A stretch of 45,538 nt of DNA from Pedobacter glucosidilyticus (GTDB lineage Bacteria > Bacteroidota > Bacteroidia > Sphingobacteriales > Sphingobacteriaceae): contig NZ_DLHN01000041.1 in NCBI RefSeq assembly GCF_002483235.1, positions 1 to 45,538 of the forward strand, in the 5' to 3' direction. Under the pieces are notes generated by a model, which was not told the DNA's origin, did no database searches, and was given only the letters and a program-made list of their open reading frames with translations. This document shows positions 8,331-16,848 of the stretch, one piece after another. Both the position numbers and the translations under genes were made by a program. The first letter of the stretch is position 1. Each line of letters starts with the position of its first letter.

Positions 8331-9385
8331 TAACGGTTTTGATATTGGTCTTCATAGTAATGTTGATAATTACCAGAAGTTACATTATTTAACCACTCTT
8401 CATTAGCCAAATACCAATCAACAGTTTTTTCTAAGCCTTCTTCAAACTGCAGACTTGGCTCCCAGCCTAAATCATTCTTTAGTTTTGTAGCATCTATCGC
8501 ATAACGTAAATCATGTCCTGCTCTATCGGTAACAAATGTAATCAGTTGTGCTGATGTACCTTCTGGTCGGCCTAGTTTCTTATCCATCACCTTACATAAG
8601 GTTCTAATTAAGTCAATATTTGTCCATTCATTATGGCCACCAATATTATAAGTAGAACCTGTTTTAGCTTTATGAAAAATTACATCAATTGCTCTGGCGT
8701 GGTCTTCTACCCAAAGCCAATCCCTAATATTTTCGCCTTTTCCATAAATTGGAATAGGTTTATTGTTTTTGATATTATTGATAGAAAGCGGAATTAATTT
8801 CTCTGGAAAATGGAAAGAACCATAATTGTTTGAGCAATTAGAAATCACACAATCCATACCATAAGTATCATGATAAGCTCTCACAAAATGGTCTGAACTT
8901 GCCTTAGAAGCAGAATATGGCGAATGTGGGTCATAAGCAGTTTGCTCTGTAAACATTTCTGTTCCCTCGCCTAAAGTTCCATAAACTTCATCTGTAGAAA
9001 CATGATAGAAACGTTTTTTATCGTAATCGCCTTTCCAACTATTTCTAGCAGCATTTAACAGGTTTACTGTACCAACTACATTTGTCATTACAAACTCTAT
9101 CGGGTTGGCAATAGATCTATCCACATGAGATTCTGCCGCTAAATGGATAACAGCATCAAAATTCTCATCAGTAAATAGCTTATTGATAAACTCAGCATCA
9201 ACAATATCTCCTTTTACAAATTTGTAGCTTGGAGCTTGCTCAACGTCTCTTAAATTTTCTAAGTTACCAGCATAAGTTAATTTATCAAGATTAACAATCT
9301 GATAGTTTGAGTAGGTATTTACAAAACGCCTTACCACATGTGAGCCTATAAAACCAGCTCCACCTGTTATTAATATTTTTTTCAT
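8330..9385 (-). CDS. rfbB: dTDP-glucose 4,6-dehydratase
   Basis: An extended SDR of 351 residues, the usual RmlB length. It has the NAD-binding motif GGAGFIGSH (8-16), HLAAESHVDRS (81-91), the catalytic STDEVYG (130-136), and Y157/K161 in YSASK. The STDEVYG motif, with its Asp-Glu pair, is specific for nucleotide-sugar 4,6-dehydratases. It converts dTDP-glucose to dTDP-4-keto-6-deoxyglucose, a precursor of rhamnose and other deoxysugars. The companion genes rfbA, rfbC and rfbD are absent here. It is separated from galE by 103 bases carrying an inverted repeat. Confidence 0.93.
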   Translation of the reverse strand: MKKILITGGAGFIGSHVVRRFVNTYSNYQIVNLDKLTYAGNLENLRDVEQAPSYKFVKGDIVDAEFINKLFTDENFDAVIHLAAESHVDRSIANPIEFVMTNVVGTVNLLNAARNSWKGDYDKKRFYHVSTDEVYGTLGEGTEMFTEQTAYDPHSPYSASKASSDHFVRAYHDTYGMDCVISNCSNNYGSFHFPEKLIPLSINNIKNNKPIPIYGKGENIRDWLWVEDHARAIDVIFHKAKTGSTYNIGGHNEWTNIDLIRTLCKVMDKKLGRPEGTSAQLITFVTDRAGHDLRYAIDATKLKNDLGWEPSLQFEEGLEKTVDWYLANEEWLNNVTSGNYQHYYEDQYQNR

Positions 9386-9398
9386 TTTTTGTTAGATA

Positions 9399-9472
9399 TG
9401 AGTATTGAGATTTGAGTATTGAGTAATAATATTGAATTAGACATTCTGAAAAGTCTCACTTCTCAATACTCA
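9399..9472. repeat. intergenic direct/inverted repeat, TGAGTATTGAG
   Basis: The 11-mer TGAGTATTGAG occurs twice in direct orientation (9399-9409 and 9413-9423) and once inverted as CTCAATACTCA (9462-9472), allowing a hairpin with an 11-base stem. The copies lie between galE and rfbB, inside an apparent operon. The loop is A+T-rich and there is no T tract, so it is not a standard terminator. It may be a dispersed intergenic repeat or an mRNA stability element. Confidence 0.75.
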
Positions 9473-9488
9473 ATTCGCAAATCTTTCA

Positions 9489-10517
9489 TTAAAACGGATT
9501 ATTCTTGATGTATTTCTCCCATTCCCAGGCAGATTTCATCATATCTTCAATACCTAAAGCAGCTTTCCAGCCTAGTTCTTGAGTAGATTTTGTAACATCG
9601 CCATAAACTTGCTCTACATCGCCTTCTCTTCTCGGACCTATTTGGTAATCTAATTTTTCGCCTGTTGATCTTTCAAAAGCATGGATAATCTCTAATACCG
9701 ATGTTCCTTTACCTGTACCAATATTATAAACCTCGTAATTATCAGCAGATTTACCAGATTCCATTCTTTCGATAGCAGCAACATGTGCTTTTGCTAAATC
9801 TACTACATGGATATAATCTCTTATACAACTACCATCAACGGTATTGTAATCATTACCAAAAACGGTTATTTTACCTCTTTTTCCTATTGCAGATTGTGTG
9901 ATAAAAGGAACTAAATTTTGAGGGACACCAATAGGCAACTCTCCAATAAGTGCCGATTCATGCGCCCCAACCGGATTAAAATATCTTAACGCAACAATAT
10001 TATAATTCTTGTTTACTGATGCTGTATCTTTTAAAATTTCCTCTGCAACTTGTTTCGTGTTTCCGTAAGGAGATTCTGCTTTTTTTACCGGAGCTGACTC
10101 AGTAACAGGCAAAACATCTGGCTGACCGTAAACGGTACAACTTGATGAAAAAACAAAATTGATAGGTTTCCCTTTATAAGCATCAAGTAAATTAATCAGC
10201 GAAACAAAATTGTTTTTGTAATAATCTAAAGGCTTTTGTACAGATTCTCCAACAGCTTTATAAGCTGCAAAGTGGATGATGCCTTTGATATCTGGATTTT
10301 TAGCCAAAAACGACTTAGTTTTAGCTTCATCACATAAATCAAACTCATGAAACTCTGGTTTATAACCGATGATTTTTTCTAATTGATCTAATATTTTGAT
10401 TGATGAATTAGAAAGGTTATCTACAATAATCGGAGTATAACCCGCATGGTGCAGTTCTACTACGGTGTGCGAGCCTATAAATCCGGTACCACCGGTTACA
10501 AGAATTTTATTTGCCAT
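9489..10517 (-). CDS. galE: UDP-glucose 4-epimerase
   Basis: Extended SDR of 342 residues, matching GalE length. It has GGTGFIGSH at 9-17, HFAAYKAVGES at 82-92, the FSSSCTVYG motif at 123-131 and the catalytic Y151/K155 in YGNTK. HFAA(Y/L)KAVGES together with SSSCTVYG is diagnostic for GalE. It interconverts UDP-glucose and UDP-galactose for polysaccharide and lipopolysaccharide synthesis. The upstream UDP-glucuronate decarboxylase gene ends at the adjacent base, so the two are co-transcribed. Confidence 0.94.
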   Translation of the reverse strand: MANKILVTGGTGFIGSHTVVELHHAGYTPIIVDNLSNSSIKILDQLEKIIGYKPEFHEFDLCDEAKTKSFLAKNPDIKGIIHFAAYKAVGESVQKPLDYYKNNFVSLINLLDAYKGKPINFVFSSSCTVYGQPDVLPVTESAPVKKAESPYGNTKQVAEEILKDTASVNKNYNIVALRYFNPVGAHESALIGELPIGVPQNLVPFITQSAIGKRGKITVFGNDYNTVDGSCIRDYIHVVDLAKAHVAAIERMESGKSADNYEVYNIGTGKGTSVLEIIHAFERSTGEKLDYQIGPRREGDVEQVYGDVTKSTQELGWKAALGIEDMMKSAWEWEKYIKNNPF

Positions 10518-11513
10518 TTATTTTTTATTGAAAGTAGTAAAATCTTTATGGTCTATTTTCTCTAAAGCTTCTTTAGATAGCGATTTAAAATACTCGTATG
10601 TTATTTTTAAACCTTCTGCTCTGTTTACTTTAGGTTCCCATTTTAACAGTTCTTTTGCCTTGGTGATATCTGGGCGGCGTTGCTTAGGATCATCTTGTGG
10701 CAAAGGTTTATAAATTACCTTTTGTTGTGTACCTGTTAGCTTAATAATTTCCTCAGCAAACTGGCCAATCGTGATTTCATCGGGGTTTCCGATATTTACT
10801 GGATAAGCGTAATCAGACATTAATAATCTGTAAATACCTTCTACCAAATCATCTACATAACAAAATGAACGGGTTTGTGTACCATCACCAAAAACGGTTA
10901 AATCTTCGCCTCTTAAAGCCTGCCCAATAAATGCTGGCAACACTCTACCATCATTTAAGCGCATTCTTGGACCATAAGTATTAAATATCCTTACAATTCT
11001 GGTTTCTACTCCGTGGAAAGTGTGGTAAGCCATCGTCATCGCTTCTTGGAAGCGTTTAGCTTCATCATAAACACCTCTCGGCCCAACCGGATTTACATTT
11101 CCCCAATATTCTTCTGGCTGTGGGTTTACGGATGGATCTCCATAAACTTCTGAAGTAGAAGCAATAATGATACGAGCCTTTTTTACCCTTGCTAAACCTA
11201 ATAAATTATGAATGCCCAAAGAACCCACTTTTAAGGTTTGGATTGGGATTTTTAAATAATCAATAGGGCTGGCAGGTGATGCAAAATGTAAGATATAATC
11301 TAGATCTCCAGAAACATGCACAAACTTAGAAACATCATGATTATAAAACTCAAAGTTCTCTAATTTAAAAAGATGTTCTATGTTTGATAAATCACCGGTA
11401 ATCAGGTTATCCATACCGATAACGTGGTAATTTTCTTTGATAAATCTATCACATAAGTGCGAGCCTAGAAATCCTGCTGCTCCTGTTATTAATACTCTTT
11501 TTCTAGTTGCCAT
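10518..11513 (-). CDS. UDP-glucuronate decarboxylase (UDP-xylose synthase)
   Basis: Extended SDR of 331 residues with GAAGFLGSHLC at 11-21, HFASPASP at 76-83, STSEVYGDP at 119-127, GPRGVYDEAKR (144-154, catalytic Y149 and K153) and a DGRVLPAF segment. HFASPASP and YDEAKR mark the UXS family, which decarboxylates UDP-glucuronate to UDP-xylose. The gene that makes its substrate, UDP-glucose dehydrogenase, lies two bases upstream, which strongly supports the assignment. The product would feed xylose into a surface polysaccharide or glycan. It is cytosolic with no signal peptide. Confidence 0.93.
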   Translation of the reverse strand: MATRKRVLITGAAGFLGSHLCDRFIKENYHVIGMDNLITGDLSNIEHLFKLENFEFYNHDVSKFVHVSGDLDYILHFASPASPIDYLKIPIQTLKVGSLGIHNLLGLARVKKARIIIASTSEVYGDPSVNPQPEEYWGNVNPVGPRGVYDEAKRFQEAMTMAYHTFHGVETRIVRIFNTYGPRMRLNDGRVLPAFIGQALRGEDLTVFGDGTQTRSFCYVDDLVEGIYRLLMSDYAYPVNIGNPDEITIGQFAEEIIKLTGTQQKVIYKPLPQDDPKQRRPDITKAKELLKWEPKVNRAEGLKITYEYFKSLSKEALEKIDHKDFTTFNKK

Positions 11514-11515
11514 AC

Positions 11516-12829
11516 TTATGCTTCAATAATTTTTCTACCGATACTGTTATAATAATAACCTAAGTCTATCATCTTGTGTAAATCATAAAGATTTCTACCA
11601 TCAAATACCACTTTAGCTTTTAAGTTTTTCTCCATCAACTCATAATCAGGGTTGCGGAAAAGCTGCCATTCTGTTGCTATAATTAAAGCATCGGCATCTA
11701 GTAAAGCATCATAAGGGTTTTCAGCAAAACTGATTTTATTTCCTAATAAACGTTCAACATTATCCATCGCTTCCGGGTCGTAAGCTACAACTTCTGCACC
11801 AGCGTTTAATAACTCATCAATAATATATAAAGCCGGAGCTTCTCTGATATCATCTGTTTCTGGTTTAAACGCTAAGCCCCATAAAGCAAATTTCTTACCT
11901 TTTAAATCTCCTTTGTAATAGCTCATCATTTTTTCAATGATTTTAACTTTCTGTACTTGATTAACATCCATTACAGATTTTAAAATCTTGAAATCATAAT
12001 TGTATTCTTCTGCTGATAAAGCTAGCGCTTGTACATCCTTAGGAAAGCAGCTACCACCGTAACCTATTCCTGGGAATAAGAATCTCTTACCTATACGAGC
12101 ATCAGAACCAACACCTTTTCTTACCATATCCACATCGGCACCTACCAATTCGCATAAGTTAGCAACCTCATTCATGAAAGTGATTTTGGTAGCTAAAAAA
12201 GAATTAGCTGCATATTTAGTAAGCTCAGAAGAACGCTCATCCATAAAAATGATAGGATTACCAGACCTCACGTAAGGAGCATAAAGCTCTTCCATTAATG
12301 CTTTAGCTTTCTCGCTTGATGTACCTACTACTACCCTATCAGGTTTCATAAAATCATCAACTGCAACACCTTCTCTTAAAAATTCTGGATTAGAAACAAC
12401 ATCAACCTCTACTAAAGTATTTTCTTTAAATACAGCTTTTACTTTATCTGCTGTACCAACTGGAACTGTAGATTTGGTGACAATAACTTTGTAATTTTCT
12501 ATTAAACCTGCTATGTCTTTGGCTGCTCCTAAAACAAAGCTTAAATCGGCTCTGCCATCTCCTCCCGGAGGGGTAGGTAAAGCTAAAAATATAATAACTG
12601 CATCCTTTATAGCTTCTGCTAGATTAGTCGTAAACTTTAAACGACCTTGTTCTATATTTCTATTGAACAAAATATCTAAACCTGGTTCGTAAATTGGCAT
12701 AATGCCTTCTTTCATTTTTTGAACCTTTTCTTCAACAATATCAACACATGTTACATTGTTTCCTGTCTCTGCAAGACAAGTGCCTGTTACCAAACCTACG
12801 TAACCAGTACCTATTACGGCAATCTTCAT
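11516..12829 (-). CDS. UDP-glucose 6-dehydrogenase
   Basis: The 437-residue enzyme has the N-terminal NAD motif GTGYVGLVTG (7-16), the TKSTVPVGT segment (118-126), the NPEFLREG motif and the active-site GGSCFPKD with C261. Length and motifs fit the Ugd/TuaD family, which oxidises UDP-glucose to UDP-glucuronate with two NAD. It is the first gene of the minus-strand nucleotide-sugar block, upstream of UDP-glucuronate decarboxylase, and divergent from waaA across a 64-base gap that must hold both promoters. Confidence 0.95.
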   Translation of the reverse strand: MKIAVIGTGYVGLVTGTCLAETGNNVTCVDIVEEKVQKMKEGIMPIYEPGLDILFNRNIEQGRLKFTTNLAEAIKDAVIIFLALPTPPGGDGRADLSFVLGAAKDIAGLIENYKVIVTKSTVPVGTADKVKAVFKENTLVEVDVVSNPEFLREGVAVDDFMKPDRVVVGTSSEKAKALMEELYAPYVRSGNPIIFMDERSSELTKYAANSFLATKITFMNEVANLCELVGADVDMVRKGVGSDARIGKRFLFPGIGYGGSCFPKDVQALALSAEEYNYDFKILKSVMDVNQVQKVKIIEKMMSYYKGDLKGKKFALWGLAFKPETDDIREAPALYIIDELLNAGAEVVAYDPEAMDNVERLLGNKISFAENPYDALLDADALIIATEWQLFRNPDYELMEKNLKAKVVFDGRNLYDLHKMIDLGYYYNSIGRKIIEA

Positions 12830-12893
12830 ATTATGGGGGAAATTATTACCTTTAAAACAAACTTTTTTGCGAAGTTAAACAATACAAAATTAA

Positions 12894-14123
12894 ATGCCAT
12901 TAATATATAACATTGGAATAAAATTTTATTATTTATTCATACATTTTGCATCTTTTTTTAATATCAAAGCAAAAAAATGGATTGATGGCAGAAAAAACTG
13001 GAGAGAGAAATATAAAAATCTATCCGATACACCAACAATATGGTTTCATTTTGCATCATTAGGAGAGTTTGAACAAGGAAAACCACTTCTAGAAGCCGTT
13101 AGAAATAAATATCAGCAACAAAAAATAGTGATCACATTTTTTTCTCCATCAGGTTATGAGATTAGGAAAAACTCGCCTTTAGGAGATTATATCTTGTATT
13201 TACCATTAGACACAGCAAAAAACGCACAAGATTTTATCCGAATTTTTAAACCATCTGTCGCATTTTTTAATAAATACGAATATTGGTATCACTTTTTTAA
13301 AGCTTTAAATCAACATCATATTCCTTTATACATAACCTCTGCTATTTTTAGACCTCAACAAATTTTCTTTAAATTTTATGGTGGTTTTAATAGACAAATA
13401 CTTAGTTATGTAACGCATTTCTTTACTCAAAACAAAGAATCTGATGATTTACTTTCAAGCATAGGTTTGCGTAATTTCACTTTGTGTGGAGATACCAGAT
13501 TTGACAGCGTAAATAATTTAGCCCAAAAAGTTAAAGAACTTCCCTTTGTTAAGGCTTTTAAAAATGAAAGTAAGTTATTAATAGCCGGCAGCACATGGCC
13601 TGATGACGAAAAACTTTTGTCCCAATGGTTTATAAAAAAACAAAACGATTGGAAAATACTGTTTGCTCCTCATGAAATAAAACCAGAAAAAATAAAAGCA
13701 CTACAGCAATTATTTAATGATGAAGTAGTTATTAAACATTCTGAAATTGCTGATTTAGATGCGTTGAGAAATTATAAAATACTCATCATAGACAATATAG
13801 GGATGTTGTCTTCTCTTTACCCTTACGGGGAGATTGCATATATTGGCGGAGGCTTTGGTGTTGGCATACACAATACCTTAGAAGCGGCAACTTGGGGATT
13901 ACCCGTTATTTTTGGCCCTAATTACCAGAAGTTTCAAGAAGCTAAAGACTTGATTAAAAATGAAGCAGGTTTTAGTATCAAAAATCAAGAAGAGTTGAAT
14001 ATCGTACTGACTAAACTTACCCAAAACGAAGTTTACTGTATTAACAGTGGTAAAAAAGCCCAAGCTTATGTAAAAGAGAATGTTGGGGCTACAGCTTTAA
14101 TTATGAAAAAAGTTTTTGACTAA
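12894..14123 (+). CDS. waaA: 3-deoxy-D-manno-octulosonic acid (Kdo) transferase
   Basis: A family 30 glycosyltransferase of 409 residues, a normal WaaA length. An N-terminal membrane anchor (about 1-22) is followed by FASLGEFEQGKP (53-64), which holds the catalytic acidic residue. The C-terminal signature GGGFGVGIHNTLEAA starts at residue 318. WaaA attaches Kdo to lipid A precursor at the cytoplasmic face of the inner membrane, so the organism makes Kdo-containing lipopolysaccharide. The gene is alone on the plus strand; its stop overlaps by four bases with the convergent RES toxin gene. Confidence 0.93.
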   Translation: MPLIYNIGIKFYYLFIHFASFFNIKAKKWIDGRKNWREKYKNLSDTPTIWFHFASLGEFEQGKPLLEAVRNKYQQQKIVITFFSPSGYEIRKNSPLGDYILYLPLDTAKNAQDFIRIFKPSVAFFNKYEYWYHFFKALNQHHIPLYITSAIFRPQQIFFKFYGGFNRQILSYVTHFFTQNKESDDLLSSIGLRNFTLCGDTRFDSVNNLAQKVKELPFVKAFKNESKLLIAGSTWPDDEKLLSQWFIKKQNDWKILFAPHEIKPEKIKALQQLFNDEVVIKHSEIADLDALRNYKILIIDNIGMLSSLYPYGEIAYIGGGFGVGIHNTLEAATWGLPVIFGPNYQKFQEAKDLIKNEAGFSIKNQEELNIVLTKLTQNEVYCINSGKKAQAYVKENVGATALIMKKVFD

Positions 14124-14569
14124 GCTTTAATTCGCTCATCAAAAATAAAGGGTTCTGCTTTTAACAATTTTACAGCTTTAAAATCAGCGTGTTTTGGATT
14201 CAACAGATAATTAAACTCTTGAGGAATGATAGAAGAAGGTACTTTTAAAACAGCTGTTTGCTGGTTTATCAACCATTCATTGCCTAAGAATTGCGTTAGC
14301 GGAATATTTTCAAAATGATGCCATTTACTTGGCAGCTCATCTTGGTGGATCTCTGTTTGAAGCAAATCATCAGGAATATCTATATACAAAACTTTAAATG
14401 AAGCGTTTAAACCAAGTTTATTCCGATGTACCACATTCTCTAAACAAGCTAGAGAAATAGATGAAGCTGTATAAATGACATAACTATCATTACTATTCCA
14501 CCTAGCCGCCCTGCCGGATGCAAACAAGGCGTCAGAAAATCTTGCTAGAGCAATTCTATAAACCAACAT
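14120..14569 (-). CDS. RES-domain toxin (NAD+ phosphorylase type)
   Basis: This 149-residue protein is a complete RES domain. Visible family positions are R23 in ARWN, Y33 in IYTAS, E44 in ACLEN, and the late Ser in VPSSI; Arg, Glu and Ser give the family its name. RES toxins such as MbcT, Res and ParT act on NAD+ (phosphorolysis or degradation) or ADP-ribosylate a host enzyme. It lies four bases downstream of an Xre/DUF2384 antitoxin gene, the usual order of this type II system. Because the key positions are present, the toxin is likely active. Confidence 0.9.
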   Translation of the reverse strand: MLVYRIALARFSDALFASGRAARWNSNDSYVIYTASSISLACLENVVHRNKLGLNASFKVLYIDIPDDLLQTEIHQDELPSKWHHFENIPLTQFLGNEWLINQQTAVLKVPSSIIPQEFNYLLNPKHADFKAVKLLKAEPFIFDERIKA

Positions 14570-14573
14570 GGAT

Positions 14574-15053
14574 TTAAGCTAAATCACCATAAGCTATACG
14601 GATAAGTTCTTCTTCTATCAGATTTATACCTGTAATGGTATCCATGAGATGAAAAGGCGTTTGGTTGCCTAAGCCATAAGCTGGTAAATTTAACCACTGG
14701 TGAAAAGCCTCTACCGAACCAAAAACCTCAATACCTTTATTAAAAAGAGCAAAAGACTTGATGAGTTTTTCACTTAAAGCAGCATCTAATTTTAAACCTT
14801 GAACAGCATGATTTTGTATGGTTTTAACGGTAGTTTTAAACGCACTTTGAAATTCATCATAGGTAAAACCAGATATATTTAAAAAATCTAAAGCAGCATT
14901 TGCACTTAAACCCTCTTTAGAATTTTGTAATAAAGCAATTGGATTAACAGACATTTTCTGATAAACCGCAATAGTTTCCTGAACTAATTGATGAGTAACA
15001 TCATCATGATGATTGATGCTATAACTTTTTGCCCTTTTTTTATCTGTTTTCAT
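14574..15053 (-). CDS. Xre/MbcA/ParS-type antitoxin (DUF2384)
   Basis: The 159-residue protein has an Xre-like helix-turn-helix region around residues 40-95 and a C-terminal DUF2384 toxin-binding domain. The latter is recognisable from ALFNKGIEVFGSVEAFHQWL and the end NLIEEELIRIAYGDLA, which inserts into the RES active site in solved complexes. It precedes the RES toxin gene by four bases. Such antitoxins repress their own operon with the toxin as co-repressor; a palindrome pair upstream (15082-15116) is a candidate operator. Confidence 0.9.
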   Translation of the reverse strand: MKTDKKRAKSYSINHHDDVTHQLVQETIAVYQKMSVNPIALLQNSKEGLSANAALDFLNISGFTYDEFQSAFKTTVKTIQNHAVQGLKLDAALSEKLIKSFALFNKGIEVFGSVEAFHQWLNLPAYGLGNQTPFHLMDTITGINLIEEELIRIAYGDLA

Positions 15054-15081
15054 GAGCTTAACTTTAACAATGAACTAATAT

Positions 15082-15116
15082 AAGAAATTTTTCTGATTAC
15101 AAAAGAAAATTTTCTT
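15082..15116 (-). promoter_or_regulatory. candidate operator of the RES/Xre toxin-antitoxin operon
   Basis: Two similar sites lie 29-63 bases upstream of the antitoxin start. One is the near-palindrome AGAAATTTTTCT beginning at 15083; the other is the perfect 14-base palindrome AAGAAAATTTTCTT (15103-15116). Both are followed by TGATT or GATT, and their starts are 21 bases apart, about two helical turns. This is the expected geometry for cooperative binding of a dimeric HTH antitoxin. The sequence is A+T-rich, so chance symmetry is possible. Confidence 0.5.
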
Positions 15117-15121
15117 GATTT

Positions 15122-16141
15122 TTAGTTTTTGTTAAGTATGATATCTTCCAGAGCGTCTATCCAAGCCGGATGATCGTTTAGACTTTCTACTAATTGAACT
15201 TTTTCGCCGCCAAGTTCTTCAAACTCTTCTTGGTACTCAAAAGAAATTTCAAATAAAGTTTCTAAACAATCAGCAACAAAAGCAGGGCATAAAACTAAAA
15301 TTCTTTTAACGCCTTTGCCAGCTAATTCTTTTAAAACATCGCTGGTATAAGGTTGCATCCATGGGTCGTTTCCTAAACGAGATTGAAAGCATAAAGAGTA
15401 CATATCGTCTGATAAATTAAGCTCTTCTGCTATTAATTTAGCTGTTTGATGGCATTGTGCTGAGTAGCAAAACTTATTATTCTCTGTTAAGGTCTTGCAA
15501 CAATCTTTTACTTTTAAACAATGTTCACCAGAAACATCGGCTTTACGCATGTGTCTTTGTGGCACTCCGTGGAAACTAAATAAGATATGATCCCAACCCT
15601 CATCCAAATATTTTCTGGTATTGTCTGCAAATACTTTAATCATACCAGGATGATCATAATAGCTATTTACAAAACTTATAGATGGTATGGCTTGCCACTG
15701 GCTAACAATTTCCATAACCAATTGATGAACAGATCCGGTAGATGCCGAAGCATATTGAGGAAATAATGGAATAACTTTAATACTATCTACTTTGGCTTGT
15801 TTTAATCGCTCAAGAGCATCAGGAATAGAAGGAGATTGATAACGCATGGCTAACTCTACCTGATAATCTTCACCCAGTCTTTCTGCTATAGCATTTCTAA
15901 CGTTATTACCATAAATTAAAAGCGGTGAGCCTTGCTCGGTCCAGATTTCTTTATAAATTTTAGCAGATTTAGGCCCTCTAAAGGGTACAATAATCCCTTT
16001 AACCAATAAAGTTCTTAAAACAGGATTAATATCTATTACCCTACCATCCATTAAAAACTCATCTAAATATTTCCTAACATCAGCAGTTTTAGGACTATCT
16101 GGTGTTCCTAAATTAACCAATAAAATTCCCTTTTTTCCCAT
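15122..16141 (-). CDS. hemH: ferrochelatase
   Basis: A 339-residue ferrochelatase starting with GILLVNLGTPDSP (5-17). The active-site His is H191 in FSFHGVPQRH, and the acidic C-terminal metal-handling segment ETLFEISFEYQEEF is present. It inserts ferrous iron into protoporphyrin (or coproporphyrin) at the membrane surface. Five Cys sit close together just after the active site, at 208, 214, 215, 225 and 230, a spacing compatible with an internal [2Fe-2S] cluster as reported for some bacterial ferrochelatases. The gene starts six bases after the CrtW-like ketolase stop and ends the isoprenoid/pigment operon. Confidence 0.93.
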   Translation of the reverse strand: MGKKGILLVNLGTPDSPKTADVRKYLDEFLMDGRVIDINPVLRTLLVKGIIVPFRGPKSAKIYKEIWTEQGSPLLIYGNNVRNAIAERLGEDYQVELAMRYQSPSIPDALERLKQAKVDSIKVIPLFPQYASASTGSVHQLVMEIVSQWQAIPSISFVNSYYDHPGMIKVFADNTRKYLDEGWDHILFSFHGVPQRHMRKADVSGEHCLKVKDCCKTLTENNKFCYSAQCHQTAKLIAEELNLSDDMYSLCFQSRLGNDPWMQPYTSDVLKELAGKGVKRILVLCPAFVADCLETLFEISFEYQEEFEELGGEKVQLVESLNDHPAWIDALEDIILNKN

Positions 16142-16147
16142 TCCTGT

Positions 16148-16837
16148 TTATATATGATTTGCTTTGTCTTTTAAAATCCATAATTGCCACCAAGGTGTAC
16201 CCGGCGAGTCGTGATGCTCGTAATGATAACCAAAAAAGTAACAACTTATAAAAGCTAAAAAATGATTTCTTGTTTGAGATCTTGATTGATGTTTATTATC
16301 ATGTTCTCCTTTATGAGGTAAATAGGTGCCAAAATAAAACAACTGTAAAGTGCTTAATAAAGATGGTATTACCCAAAATAAGATGAGGTTTACTTCATCA
16401 AACCAAAGTTTTAAAACATTAAAAGCAATGGCCATAAAAACTATTTGCCACCAAGTGATATACTGTGTTATGAAATGAAAATACCATTGAAAAAAATTAC
16501 CATGATGGTAATCAGGGTCATCATGAGAGTGTACATGACTATGATGCAAATGATGTTTAGCATTTAAAGCTTTAAAAGGAAACGCTGCATATAAAGCCGT
16601 ACATAATTGTCCTATTGCGTTATTCAACCCTCTATTAGCACTATAAACTGTACCATGCATGGCATCATGTGCGGTAATAAATAACCCCGTATATAAGTGT
16701 GCTTGGATAAGAATAAAAACGTAAATAAGGGGATTAGAGAAATTAACCTCAAAATTTAAGAAAAAAGATAGTGAACAAAACCATAAGGCAATGACAAGCA
16801 AAGCAATAAGCAAACCTTTATAAGATTTTTTATTCAC
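16148..16837 (-). CDS. crtW: CrtW-like beta-carotene ketolase
   Basis: An integral-membrane fatty-acid-hydroxylase/desaturase-superfamily enzyme, 229 residues from the chosen GTG at 16837. Di-iron His motifs are HDAMH (57-61), HHLHH (95-99) and HYEHH (205-209), and the HSHDDPDYH stretch (103-111) is typical of CrtW 4-ketolases. The frame is open to an ATG at 16915, but that start would overlap ispH by 67 bases and add 26 residues unlike the family. GTG 16837 lies 11 bases after the ispH stop and begins just before the first TM helix. CrtW adds a 4-keto group to a beta-ionone ring. The exact start is uncertain. Confidence 0.82.
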   Translation of the reverse strand: MNKKSYKGLLIALLVIALWFCSLSFFLNFEVNFSNPLIYVFILIQAHLYTGLFITAHDAMHGTVYSANRGLNNAIGQLCTALYAAFPFKALNAKHHLHHSHVHSHDDPDYHHGNFFQWYFHFITQYITWWQIVFMAIAFNVLKLWFDEVNLILFWVIPSLLSTLQLFYFGTYLPHKGEHDNKHQSRSQTRNHFLAFISCYFFGYHYEHHDSPGTPWWQLWILKDKANHI

Positions 16838-16848
16838 GATATAAAAAT

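Noticed and set aside
15082..15116. Palindromes as a terminator of hemH
   Set aside because: The stems are pure A+T with few G-C pairs and no following T tract on the minus strand; their position upstream of the antitoxin fits an operator better.
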